Shown in pieces: positions 1 through 9,701 of a DNA stretch of 64,000 nucleotides. Source of the DNA: an uncultured Spartobacteria bacterium (lineage in GTDB: Bacteria > Verrucomicrobiota > Verrucomicrobiia > Chthoniobacterales > Chthoniobacteraceae). The notes below the pieces were generated by a model that was not told the DNA's origin, searched no databases, and was given only the letters and a program-made list of their open reading frames with translations. The DNA lies in NCBI GenBank assembly GCA_903929475.1, contig CAIYUV010000006.1, forward strand, positions 1 through 64,000, written 5' to 3'. Position 1 is the first letter of the stretch, and each line of letters opens with the position of its first letter. The translations under genes were made by a program, and so were the position numbers.

Positions 1-106
1 TCCTATCAAAAACAACCAACTAATTGCCCCGTCGCGCACCTCTCGCGTCCAAAAATCCACATACCACTCCCACTCGTTAGACAAAAAACAGCCGCCCAGA
101 AAACTT

Positions 107-823
107 TCAGACGATCGCCGCTTTATTCAGCGTTTCCTTAGGCCACGGTTGACTGTTCAAAACATCTTTCTGTCCGGTCTCCTTGATTCTTCCGGTTATG
201 AAACGCTTGAGCCTCTCTGGAGACAGCGGCCGTCCCTGAACTGTCAGCCGCTCAACTGTAACATTCAGCGAATTGCCGATCGATGAGTAATACACAAGGA
301 GCTGAACAAAAGTGCCATCTGCGGCGAGCGCAATCTGGTTGGGAAAAAATTGATACTGCCTCTGCAAGTAGGCAAGAAGCTCTTCAGTGGTCGGGAAATC
401 AACCTGCTCGTGACTCATAACCACTGCCCAGCGACTACCGCCGGACACAAAACTGTAAGCCGGCTGATACGGCCCGTAGCTTGTCATGCGGATATTATCG
501 AAGGTGTTCGACCATGGCTGCGAACGGCGCTCCAGCGGAATCACTAGCTCAAACCCCTTACCATCTTTTCTCCATTTAACGGTTCGCTTCAAATCGCGCG
601 GGTTCCACTGCACACTCAATTCCCAATCGTCTTTCGCAGCCGTGACACTCTTGGTCGAAGCCAATGTGCTCGGTTTGTCGTCAGGATTGGTAGAGCCGAG
701 GCCACGAACGAGCGTGTCCTGCAATGCCAGACCAGACGGGGATGGCGTAGAACTACAGCCAGCCTGAAAGATCACGACCATAATTGAGAGGAGTGCGGCA
801 ACAATATGGCAGATGGTCTTCAT
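107..823 (-). CDS. putative lipoprotein, hypothetical
   Basis: ORF 107..1102; internal start MKTICHIVAALLSIMVVIFQAGCSS at 823 gives a clear lipobox-type signal peptide. Confidence 0.7.
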   Translation of the reverse strand: MKTICHIVAALLSIMVVIFQAGCSSTPSPSGLALQDTLVRGLGSTNPDDKPSTLASTKSVTAAKDDWELSVQWNPRDLKRTVKWRKDGKGFELVIPLERRSQPWSNTFDNIRMTSYGPYQPAYSFVSGGSRWAVVMSHEQVDFPTTEELLAYLQRQYQFFPNQIALAADGTFVQLLVYYSSIGNSLNVTVERLTVQGRPLSPERLKRFITGRIKETGQKDVLNSQPWPKETLNKAAIV

Positions 824-1100
824 GCGCGGAAGTGGCCTATGACACGCGAACGGAAGTGTCGTGTTCGTGAACGGCTTGATAGGCGTCGGTTCGGTTGGGA
901 AATCACGGGGCGGGAAGTTCATGGGCGTTGGTTTTTGCGGAAATGGCGGGATTGGGCAACGCGAATGTTGGTCCACGCGCGCAGTGCGGACTTTTGCCAA
1001 GCGTGCGGGCGATCCATCAGAACTGCGCAGGGAGCGGCGACATCCCTGTGCGTCCCGAGGAAGCTTTGCCGGAAACACTTCACGAGGATACCATCTGCCC

Positions 1101-1331
1101 ATGAACTACGAACATCTCATCACAGTTGAGCCAGGCAAGCGCAGCGGCAAGCCGTGCATTCGCGGGATGAGGATTGCCGTTTACGACGTGCTGGAGTATC
1201 TCGCTTCTGGAATGACCGAGGACGAGATTCTGGCCGATTTTTCCGAGCTGACGCGCGAGGACATCAAGGCGTGTCTCTCATTCGCCGCCGACCGGGAACG
1301 CAAGCTCTTTAACGCCACTGCTCCGCTTTAA
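1101..1331 (+). CDS. DUF433 family (VapB-like antitoxin-type) protein
   Basis: MNYEHLITVEPGKRSGKPCIRGMRIAVYDVLEYLASGMTEDEILADFSELTREDIKACLSFAADRE matches the DUF433 pattern. Confidence 0.85.
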   Translation: MNYEHLITVEPGKRSGKPCIRGMRIAVYDVLEYLASGMTEDEILADFSELTREDIKACLSFAADRERKLFNATAPL

Positions 1332-3778
1332 AAAGTGAACGTCATGGTCATGATCACATTCCACAGAACGCTGTCTGCTTCGCCTTCGTGGCTGTTGGTG
1401 CCAAAGCCATTCACATAATCCGTATTGCGTCGGTAGATGTCCTTGTAGCCCTGATCGGGGAAGAAGAGACCGATGCCAAGGCCGACGATGACGTTGTCCG
1501 TGAGGAGCGGGCGGTATTTCATGCCGAAACTCACGTCCCAGCCAAGGCGGTCGCTGACTTTGTTGGTCTGCAACGCGTGCTCGATGGGCGCGGTCTGGTC
1601 GAACCAGATGTAGTTCGCATTCAGAAATGCGCGGAGGCGCGGCGTGACGTCGGCGTCCATGCCGAGGCCGAGGATTTTCACGCCGGGGTTCACGAAATTC
1701 GACTGCCCCTCGTTCTTACTGCTGCGGAAGTTCATCAGGAGGCTGTCCGAGTTTTTCAAATTCACCGCCGTGCCCGCGAGGTTAATGCCTTCGTGGACAT
1801 ACCAGCTAAACGGCCCGCCAACGAAATTCGGCGAATCCACGATGCTGTCGAAGCCCGTGGCGTGATCGTCCGTCGGATTGCGGTCGCCGCTCGCCCAGAG
1901 ACCGCTGAGTTTGAAACGCACCCAGTCGCGATCGTAGCTCAGCTCCGCTGCGGCCATCTGCGCATTCACATCCACGCGGCGACCCGCGAGGCCGTTGAGT
2001 TCGTCTTCGCCGAGCGCCCAGTAAAAGGCGTGCGTGATGTTCCAGCGACCGACATGGCCGTCGCCCGCCCAGCCGAGATACGCCACGCGCACGTCGTGTT
2101 CCTTTGTGAAATCGCCGAGCGGCTCGGGGCGGACGAGAAAGTCGTTCTTGTCGTAGTGGCGGTTGCCTCCGTCCCAGTTCATGTGAAAGGACGCCTCCGC
2201 CGTGTATCCTTTCCACAGAAAATCCTGACGGTAGATATTGGCGATGAGCACCTGCTGGCCACGCGCATCGAATTCGTTCAGCCCGCTGTAGGTGTCCTTC
2301 TCGCGCATGTTGAAATATGCGACGTTGTATTGAGTGCGGTTGTTGTCGTGGTTCCCGAAGAAACGGACACCGAGATTTGTGTCGTTGAAAATGAAGCCGC
2401 GGAAATCGGACACGAACGGCTGGATGCCCCAGCGTGAAGTCCAGAAATCGTAGTTATCGCTGAGGTCGCCGAGGTGATACTCGAAGAACAATTCCTGCAG
2501 CGCGACCCAGTCCTTGTGGCGGTAGGTGTAACTGGTCCCTGCAAAATCATTTTTCTGACTGCCGCCTCCTTTCAGCTTTTTCCCAGAGATCGGCTCGTTG
2601 GTAACCGGGTCCACATCCACAAAAGCCTTTGTGTCCCCGGCGGAGCGCAACTGCGGAGCGATGTAACGAAACAGATCCGCAGGATTCACCACCTTCGTAA
2701 GCGGCTTCAACGACCCGCCCTGCGCATTCACGCCATCGCTTTGTTTCGGAAAAGCACCGATGTCGGCAGTATGCGGCTCGGAACCGCTCGCGTGATTCAC
2801 TCCACGTGGATCGGGATCGAGCAGGTTTTGCTCGCGCACCCAAATCCAGTTGTCGTTCCGCACCACCTGCGCGCGGAAAAGCCACTCGACCGGCTTGAAC
2901 GATGTCTCGCCCTTGAAAATTTCAAACGTCAGCGAGCGGTCGTCCGAAATCAGCCACTGCTCGCCGCGTCCGAAAAACTCCGAGCTGTTCGGCGTCGCCG
3001 CACTCACGCCGCTCGGCACCGGCAGCCGGCGGTATTCAAAGAGCGAAAAGTTTTTCAGCGTGATGTTCGCAAAAATATCCTGCCCGTAGATCGGATAATC
3101 GCCCTTGAGCTTCGACTGCTCGTAGGGATGCCACCATTTGATCGTCTCGCGTCCGTCGCCGTAGGGTGTCTCGTGCGAAGGATCGAGATATCGCTGCCAC
3201 TTCGGAAACGGAATGGCCCAGCGATTCGCAATCGGCGAAGTGCCCGGCAGCAGACCCAATCCTTCACGACCGAGCGGATATTCGCGGTAGTGAAAAATAT
3301 TGTCCCGCTGGTGCTGTGAATAAACGCCGCGTCGCGGCAGACGCAGTCGGCCCGGCTCGTCCACATTGTCGAAGCGTGGCAGATACAAAAAGTCCTCCGG
3401 AAAAAGCGAGGGACGGTCGCGCAGTTCACCCGGCTGCGGCGCAGGCAGTGCATCCGGCACGAGCGGCGATCCCGTCCCGCCGGACACACCGTCATCCAGC
3501 GGCGATCCCGTCGGCAATTTTGGCTCGCTCTTCACCGGCTCCGGCTTCGCGGGCGGCGGCGCATCCGGCGTCTCCTGCAACGGGCGCACTTTCGGATGCG
3601 GCACCTTGAACGACTCCTTACCACTCCCCGGATCGGGATTGAATTGCGATGGTGCTTTTGGCGGAGATTTCTGCCGCTCCGTGTGCGTCGGCTCATCCGC
3701 CACAGGATGCGCACAAAATCCCGTGCTCAGAATACAAACCGTCGTGGCAGCAATCATGACTCGTCGGGTTGGAAGCAT
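1328..3778 (-). CDS. large outer-membrane beta-barrel (porin/alginate-export-like) protein
   Basis: 816 aa, N-terminal signal peptide, Pro-rich linker, alternating barrel-like sequence, C-terminal ...MTMTFTF with terminal Phe. Confidence 0.65.
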   Translation of the reverse strand: MLPTRRVMIAATTVCILSTGFCAHPVADEPTHTERQKSPPKAPSQFNPDPGSGKESFKVPHPKVRPLQETPDAPPPAKPEPVKSEPKLPTGSPLDDGVSGGTGSPLVPDALPAPQPGELRDRPSLFPEDFLYLPRFDNVDEPGRLRLPRRGVYSQHQRDNIFHYREYPLGREGLGLLPGTSPIANRWAIPFPKWQRYLDPSHETPYGDGRETIKWWHPYEQSKLKGDYPIYGQDIFANITLKNFSLFEYRRLPVPSGVSAATPNSSEFFGRGEQWLISDDRSLTFEIFKGETSFKPVEWLFRAQVVRNDNWIWVREQNLLDPDPRGVNHASGSEPHTADIGAFPKQSDGVNAQGGSLKPLTKVVNPADLFRYIAPQLRSAGDTKAFVDVDPVTNEPISGKKLKGGGSQKNDFAGTSYTYRHKDWVALQELFFEYHLGDLSDNYDFWTSRWGIQPFVSDFRGFIFNDTNLGVRFFGNHDNNRTQYNVAYFNMREKDTYSGLNEFDARGQQVLIANIYRQDFLWKGYTAEASFHMNWDGGNRHYDKNDFLVRPEPLGDFTKEHDVRVAYLGWAGDGHVGRWNITHAFYWALGEDELNGLAGRRVDVNAQMAAAELSYDRDWVRFKLSGLWASGDRNPTDDHATGFDSIVDSPNFVGGPFSWYVHEGINLAGTAVNLKNSDSLLMNFRSSKNEGQSNFVNPGVKILGLGMDADVTPRLRAFLNANYIWFDQTAPIEHALQTNKVSDRLGWDVSFGMKYRPLLTDNVIVGLGIGLFFPDQGYKDIYRRNTDYVNGFGTNSHEGEADSVLWNVIMTMTFTF

Positions 3779-3833
3779 CTCGCGCTGCCTTTACACGGAC
3801 TCGTCCCCCTTTTGCAACTCTTCGCAAAAAAAG

Positions 3834-3908
3834 CGTCCCCGGCGTGACTCGAACACGCGACCGGCCGCTTAGAAGGCGGCTGCTCTATTCCAACTGAGCT
3901 ACGGGGAC
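3834..3908 (-). tRNA. tRNA-Arg (anticodon UCU)
   Basis: Reverse complement GTCCCCGTAGCTCAGTTGGAATAGAGCAGCCGCCTTCTAAGCGGCCGGTCGCGTGTTCGAGTCACGCCGGGGAC folds as a cloverleaf; anticodon loop CTTCTAA; CCA not encoded. Confidence 0.93.
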
Positions 3909-4043
3909 TTTGAAAACCGTCACGCAAATCCATAGTGCATCGCACGGAAATCGGCGAGAGCTTTTCAACGTGAGAAGTGAGCGGGAGTGAAACCTGTCGC
4001 AAAATAGGGAAGCGGCTCAATTTGAGCGATCGAGATTCTTACT

Positions 4044-4111
4044 CTTTGTCTTGCTCATGCTCTTGCTCAGAAAACGACCGTCATCCGAGCAAGAGCATGA
4101 GCATGACAAAG
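4044..4111. repeat. inverted repeat, 25-bp arms (1 mismatch), 18-nt loop
   Basis: ctttgtcttgctcatgctcttgctc (4044-4068) versus gagcaagagcatgagcatgacaaag (4087-4111). Confidence 0.85.
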
Positions 4112-4266
4112 ACAGAAGATTTCAATTTGAGGCACTACGACTCAAGCGCAGTCACCTCATGAGGGAAAAATCCACATTTTGCCCTGAGAGATGATTTATG
4201 ATTTGGCGTTGACCGACCCATTACTTGTGTTAGACGCAGAGCTTTCCGGCATCCCGCCACTAAATC

Positions 4267-4755
4267 ATGTATTGCCCCAAGTGCAGCAGCCTTGAAGACA
4301 AGGTCATTGATTCCCGGCTGTCGAAGGACGGTCGAAGCATCCGCCGTCGCCGCGAATGTCTGGCCTGCGCGCACCGATTTACCACTTACGAAGAAGTCGA
4401 ACGGACGGAATTGCGGGTTTCCAAAAGGGACGGGCGGAGCGAGCCTTTCAACAAGGAGAAGCTCTTAAACGGGATGATCAAGGCGTGCGAAAAACGCCCG
4501 GTGGGAATCGAACAACTCGAACAAATCGCGGACGAAATCATGGCGACGCTGGAGACGGAGTTCCGGCGCGAGGTGCCGAGCACGGTCATCGGCGCGAAGG
4601 TGATGGCGGCGCTCCACGAACTCGATGAGGTGGCCTACGTGCGCTACGCGAGTGTGTATCGGCACTTTCAGGACATCGGGGAATTTATCCACGAAATCCA
4701 AAAACTCGAAAAGCGTCCGCGCAAAGGCGGCGCGCAAACCGAACTCTTCAAGTGA
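4267..4755 (+). CDS. nrdR: transcriptional repressor NrdR
   Basis: MYCPKCSSLEDKVIDSRLSKDGRSIRRRRECLACAHRFTTYE zinc ribbon plus ATP-cone. Confidence 0.97.
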   Translation: MYCPKCSSLEDKVIDSRLSKDGRSIRRRRECLACAHRFTTYEEVERTELRVSKRDGRSEPFNKEKLLNGMIKACEKRPVGIEQLEQIADEIMATLETEFRREVPSTVIGAKVMAALHELDEVAYVRYASVYRHFQDIGEFIHEIQKLEKRPRKGGAQTELFK

Positions 4756-5330
4756 TCGCATTCCGCGACGGACTTCCATTGATCGCCCTGGCAAACAGCC
4801 AAGTGGTCGCCTTCGAACGCGAGTGGCTGATCCGTGCGCTGAATGTGGCCGCAGTGCGCGCAGGCTATTCGAAGTGGTGGCTCGCGCCGCACATCGCCGA
4901 GAGCGTGCAGGTGTGGCTGGAAGGAATGCCGGATGTGCGCGTGATGCCGGTGGCGCAGTTCACACGGGCGGTGCGTGCGGCGCTGCAAGTGGTCGGATAC
5001 GCAGAAGTGGGCGAACGCTTCGAGGCGGCCTCGCCTTTCTCGCGCATCTCGCTCATCGAAGTCGCGCAGGAGGCGGGGAACGGCTACGAGCTGGCGTTTT
5101 TCAACACGCTGGGCAGACGCCTGCACGAGGTGCTGGAACTCGGCGGCAGCTATTGCGAACTCATCGGCCTCGAAACGTGCGTGAAGCTGCTGCGGCAGAA
5201 AAAACACTGGTGCGGCGGATGCGATGCCCTGCGCGCCGAGATCGTGATTTTCGCCCGCGAGCAAAGCGGAATTGCCTGCCGCGACTCGGGGGACAAGCGC
5301 GGGCGCGAACTTTTTCTCCACGTCGCATGA
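4752..5330 (+). CDS. ATP-cone-like domain protein, uncharacterised, coupled to nrdR
   Basis: ATGA overlap with nrdR; VVAFEREWLIRALNVAAVRAGYS...LAPHIAESVQVWLEG...VAQFTRAVRAALQVVGYAEVGERFE resembles an ATP-cone. Confidence 0.6.
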   Translation: MIAFRDGLPLIALANSQVVAFEREWLIRALNVAAVRAGYSKWWLAPHIAESVQVWLEGMPDVRVMPVAQFTRAVRAALQVVGYAEVGERFEAASPFSRISLIEVAQEAGNGYELAFFNTLGRRLHEVLELGGSYCELIGLETCVKLLRQKKHWCGGCDALRAEIVIFAREQSGIACRDSGDKRGRELFLHVA

Positions 5331-5665
5331 CCATTTTTGAAAAAATTGCCAGCGGTGAAATCCCCGCAAAACTCATCCACGAAACGGAGGACTTCGTCGC
5401 CTTTCACGACAACAATCCACAAGCCCCCGTCCATGTGCTCATCATCCCGCGCAAGTGCATCCTGCGTGTCGCTCTCGCGGAGGCTGCGCACGCGGATATG
5501 CTCGGTAGGATGCTGCTCGCCTCGCGTGAAATCGCGGAAAAACTCGGTGTGCTGGAAAGCGGCTACCGGCTCGTCATCAACAACGGCCGCGACGCGGGCG
5601 AAAGCGTGCCGCATCTGCACATTCACCTGCTCGCCGGACGCGCCCTGCAATGGCCGCCGGGATAA
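5327..5665 (+). CDS. HIT family (histidine triad) nucleotide-binding protein
   Basis: MTIFEKIASGEIPAKLIHETEDFVAFHD...GESVPHLHIHLLAGR; ATGA overlap with upstream gene. Confidence 0.95.
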   Translation: MTIFEKIASGEIPAKLIHETEDFVAFHDNNPQAPVHVLIIPRKCILRVALAEAAHADMLGRMLLASREIAEKLGVLESGYRLVINNGRDAGESVPHLHIHLLAGRALQWPPG

Positions 5666-6243
5666 CTTTTATGGACACCATAATTCACTACCTGCCCATC
5701 ATTGCAGTGCTCGCAGTTTTCGCCGAGCGGATGCGCGAAGTTTCCACCAAACGCGAAACCGTGCAGGGGAAGACGCAGGAGAAACTTACCTTCAATCTCT
5801 TCATGTTTTGTGGCGTCGCCATCGTCGCGGGCGGCATTGCGGAATACCTGCTGCTCGGACTCGATTTCTGGTGGCCCACCTTCGTTATCGGACTTCCGAT
5901 GTCCATCGCATCTTTCGTCATCCGGCGCTCGGCCATCCGTGCGCTCGGGCGTTTTTGGAGTCTGCACGTCGAGATGCGCGAGGGGCATGAATTCGTGCAA
6001 ACCGGGCCGTTCGCCCACGCGCGGCACCCGGTTTATTTTTCGATGATTCTCGAACTCTTCGGCATCGGCCTCATGCTCAACGCATGGTTCACACTCGCCG
6101 GAGTGTTCGCCATTTTCATCCCCACGATGCTCACCCGCGTGCGCATCGAGGAGCACGCCCTCGTCGAGAAATTTGGCGACGCTTACCGCGCCTACATGAA
6201 AACCACGTCGGCCATCATCCCCTGCGGTTGCCGTAAAAAATGA
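5650..6243 (+). CDS. isoprenylcysteine carboxyl methyltransferase-family membrane protein
   Basis: Multiple TM segments; GPFAHARHPVYFSMILELFGIGLMLN...RVRIEEHALVEKFGDAYRAYM motif; start may be 5671. Confidence 0.8.
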   Translation: MAAGITFMDTIIHYLPIIAVLAVFAERMREVSTKRETVQGKTQEKLTFNLFMFCGVAIVAGGIAEYLLLGLDFWWPTFVIGLPMSIASFVIRRSAIRALGRFWSLHVEMREGHEFVQTGPFAHARHPVYFSMILELFGIGLMLNAWFTLAGVFAIFIPTMLTRVRIEEHALVEKFGDAYRAYMKTTSAIIPCGCRKK

Positions 6244-7518
6244 ACTATCCGGAATCCCAGCGCAGGTTCGTGATCACCGGGATGGGCGTGATGGCACCGA
6301 ACGGCCAGTCGCTTGCCGCTTTTTGGGAAAGCATTCGCTCGGCGCACAGCGCAGCGGGGCCGATGACGCGATTCCCCGCTGAGGACTCGCCAGTGAGCGC
6401 CGCCAGTGAGCGCCGCCTGTGAGATCCGCGGGTTCGAGCCAGGCGACTACATGGAGGCGAAAGTCGCGAAGCGGCTCGACCGCTCCACGCAATACGCAAT
6501 CGCCGCCGCGCAAATGGCAGTCAAGGATTCCGGGCTTAACATCACCGCCCTCGACGCCGACCGCGTGGGCGTCGTCGAGGGCACCACGGTAAGCACGCTC
6601 GACGCAGCTACGCGTTCCGCCGAGGCGTGGAAAAAGCGCGGCTACCGCGGGATCAGTCTTTTTTCGATGGTGAATGGCTACAGCGGCAGCGGCAGCGGCG
6701 AACTCGCGATGGAACTCGGCATCAAGGGCCACGCCATCACGCTCAGCAGCGGCAGTGCGAGCGGCAACGACGTGATGGGCTACGCACTCTCGATGCTCCG
6801 CGACGGCGAGGCGGATGTGATGGTCGCCGGCGGTGCTGAGGCTCCCATTCAGCCGCTCGTGTGGGGCGCGTTCTGCCAGTCGCGCGTGATGGCCGTGTGC
6901 CGCGACGATCCCACGCACGCGATGAAACCATTTGATGTCGCGCGCAGCGGCTTCGTGCTCGGCGAAGGCGCGGGCTTTGTCGTCATGGAGGAACTCACAC
7001 ACGCACTCTCGCGCGGCGCACGCATCTATGCGGAAGTGTGCGGACATGGCCGCGCGTGCGAGGCGTATCACCCCGTCGCCCCGGAACCAAACGGAGCGGG
7101 TGCGATACTGGCGATGCAACGCGCGATGCAAAGCGGCGACATCACCGCCAGCGAAGTGGATTACGTGAATGCGCACGGCACGGCGACTGACGCGAACGAC
7201 GTAGTGGAAACCCGCGCCATCAAATCCGTGTTCGGCGCATTAGCCCGTAGAGTCGCCATCAGCTCGACCAAACCGATCACCGGGCATCTCATGGCAGCGG
7301 CAGGCGCAGTCGAGACAGTTGTCACCGCGCTCGCTTTGCATGAACAAGTGATTCCGCCGACGGCAAATCATCGCGTCCCCGATCCGGAGTGCGATCTTGA
7401 TTACGTCCCGCAAACAGCCCGCCCGTATCCCATTCGTGTCGCACTCAACTTGAGTTGCGGCTTCGGCGGGAAGAATTCCTGCTTGGCTCTTCGCAGATGG
7501 CCAACTCCGGCTCGATGA
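6240..7518 (+). pseudogene. beta-ketoacyl-ACP synthase (KAS II-like), frameshifted by a 13-bp tandem duplication
   Basis: ORF 6240..6422 (RRFVITGMGVMAPNGQS) continues in the +1 frame at about 6406..7518 (VNAHGTATDANDVVETRAIK, SSTKPITGHLMAAAGAVE). Confidence 0.85.
6389..6414. repeat. 13-bp perfect tandem duplication (gccagtgagcgcc x2)
   Basis: 6389-6401 and 6402-6414 identical; removing one copy restores one KAS frame. Confidence 0.95.
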
Positions 7519-9698
7519 GCATTTTTCACTACATCCCGTTGCTTGGCGGAATTTTCAACTTTGCCCTGTCGCTGTTCGTTCTCGGCTGCGACCGCCGCTC
7601 GCGCGTGAATCAGGTTTTTTTCGCATGGGGCATCGGCATCACCATCTGGAATCTGGGCACCTTCGCCATGTTCCGCGTGCAGAATCATGACGACGCCCTG
7701 ATATGCGCACGACTCCTTCAATACGGCGTCATCATCATCCCTCCCACATTGCTGCATCTCAGCCTCATCCTCTCCGGACTTCGTGCCGGGCGCTGGCTCG
7801 TCTGGCTCTATGCCATGCACGCCGGCCTGCTGGTGATGAATGCCAACGGACTATTCATCAGCGGTGTGCGCAACGTGGGCTACGCCTGGTATTCCGTTGC
7901 AGGTCCCGGATTCTGGATTTACGCACTGTCGCTCAGCCAGACTTTCGCCTCCGTTTTTATTCTGTGGAATAAAAGCCGCATGCTGCCGCCGAGACTAAAG
8001 CACCGGCTCAAAGGCATCCTCATCGCGCAGGCGCTGATCGTGATTTTCGGCACCAACGACATCCTCCCCATCCTTGGCATTGATTATTACCCGATGACAT
8101 CCATCATCGTGCGCCCCTACGGCAGCCTGGCCGCCGTTGCATATGGATTGATGGTCGCCTACTCTGTTTTCCAATATCAACTCCTTGATGTGCATCTCGC
8201 GCTGGGGCAGTCGGCGGCCTACCTCGTGCGCTTCGTGTTCCTCCTGTTCATCGCGACAGTGCTCGAAGTATGCGTGGGAGCATTCGCCCCGCCCGGTGCC
8301 ATCACCACCTTCGCCCTCGTCAGCACCATCCTCGTCATCACTCTTTCCGCACTCATTGCATCGTTCCTTTTTCCAAAGCTGCTCGGCAGCTCGGCTGAAT
8401 CGCTCGAACGCAGGCTGCTCGGCGACCACTTCGAGTATCAGGACAAAATACGATCCTTCACCGAGCATCTGCGCTGGCACACGGATCTCGCCACCCTGCT
8501 CAGCGACCTGCACGCACTGCTCGTGAACACGCTCCATGTCCGGGCATACTGGATCATCCTGCTCGATGAAACCAACCGCGCCTTCACCCTCACACGCGCA
8601 CATCCCGATCAACCCCAGCGTCAGCTCCCGGAACTGCGCAGCGACTCGCCAGTCTTCAAGTTTTTCGCCGACAAGAGCCAGAGCCACCTCTCGCTGAACC
8701 CCGGCTACGAACACGACGGCGAGGGCAGTCTCGAAGCCAAAGCCCGCGAGCAACTGAGCGCCTTCGTGGGTGACATCGCATTCCCGCTCCTCGTCGAGAA
8801 ACAGCCGCACGGCCTCCTCATCCTCGGCGAAAAAACCAACGGCGCGCCGTTCACGCGCAACGACACGCAACTCCTCGTCTCCCTCACTGAAAACTTCGCC
8901 CTCATCGCGAACCAAATTTCCCTCAAAAACCAAATTCTCATCAATCAGGAACTCGATCTATTGGGCCGCATGTCGCGCGGCATGGCGCACGATTTGAACA
9001 ATCTCACCACACCCGTATGGACCCTCCTGCAGCTTTTCAGCGAAGGCTGCGCGGACGAATCAGCACGCACCGAACTCGCGCCCGTCGCCATCCGCAACAT
9101 CCAGACAATGCGCGCCTACATCAAGGAAGCGCTCTTCTTTTCCGAAAACCTTCGCCCGGACATCCAACTCGGGCGACTCGACGTGCTCATTCAAAACGTT
9201 ACGGATCTCGCCCGCGAAAATAAACGCAACGGCAAGGAAATCACCTACCGCGTGGAAACGAGCGGTGAGACGCTTGTGGAGATGGACATGGTTCTTATCC
9301 AGCGCCTCATCGCCAACATCGTCTCCAACGCCGTGGACGCTTCGCAAGACGGCGGGGAAATCCGCATCGAGCTCATCCGCCTCGTGAAAACCGACGCCGC
9401 CCGCGACTGGCTGCGCGTGCGCGTCACCGACCGCGGCACCGGCATCCGCACCGAGGACATGAACCGCATTTTTCAGCCCTACTTCACCACCAAACGCACC
9501 GGCGACGAAGGACGCGGCTTCGGACTCGGGCTCGCGATTTGCCGCAAAATCGCGTCGCTCCACGGCGGCAGCCTCACGCTCACCAGTGAGGTCGGAAAGG
9601 GCACCGTCGTGAATCTCGACTTGCCCAACCGGCAGAAGAACGCCACAAACCCCGCGTTCCAGCCGCCCGGTTCGATAGCAGCAAATACGCACGTCTAA
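7515..9698 (+). CDS. membrane sensor histidine kinase (N-terminal multi-TM, GAF, HisKA, HATPase)
   Basis: Multiple TM helices, GRMSRGMAHDLNNLTTPVW H-box, HATPase motifs; ATGA overlap with the KAS gene. Confidence 0.85.
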   Translation: MSIFHYIPLLGGIFNFALSLFVLGCDRRSRVNQVFFAWGIGITIWNLGTFAMFRVQNHDDALICARLLQYGVIIIPPTLLHLSLILSGLRAGRWLVWLYAMHAGLLVMNANGLFISGVRNVGYAWYSVAGPGFWIYALSLSQTFASVFILWNKSRMLPPRLKHRLKGILIAQALIVIFGTNDILPILGIDYYPMTSIIVRPYGSLAAVAYGLMVAYSVFQYQLLDVHLALGQSAAYLVRFVFLLFIATVLEVCVGAFAPPGAITTFALVSTILVITLSALIASFLFPKLLGSSAESLERRLLGDHFEYQDKIRSFTEHLRWHTDLATLLSDLHALLVNTLHVRAYWIILLDETNRAFTLTRAHPDQPQRQLPELRSDSPVFKFFADKSQSHLSLNPGYEHDGEGSLEAKAREQLSAFVGDIAFPLLVEKQPHGLLILGEKTNGAPFTRNDTQLLVSLTENFALIANQISLKNQILINQELDLLGRMSRGMAHDLNNLTTPVWTLLQLFSEGCADESARTELAPVAIRNIQTMRAYIKEALFFSENLRPDIQLGRLDVLIQNVTDLARENKRNGKEITYRVETSGETLVEMDMVLIQRLIANIVSNAVDASQDGGEIRIELIRLVKTDAARDWLRVRVTDRGTGIRTEDMNRIFQPYFTTKRTGDEGRGFGLGLAICRKIASLHGGSLTLTSEVGKGTVVNLDLPNRQKNATNPAFQPPGSIAANTHV

Positions 9699-9701
9699 CC
9701 C

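Noticed and set aside
1388-2437. 349-aa plus-strand ORF
   Set aside because: Antisense to the 816-aa outer-membrane protein; no family motifs.
4044-4111. Inverted repeat as intrinsic terminator for tRNA-Arg or an upstream gene
   Set aside because: No T-tract on either strand, and the tRNA is transcribed away from it.
3977-4162. 61-aa ORF with SLSCSCSCS...KSMSMTKT
   Set aside because: Simply translation of the inverted repeat; no other support.
4209-4236. Possible promoter before nrdR (TTGACC ... TAGACG)
   Set aside because: -10 match is weak, so not listed as a feature.
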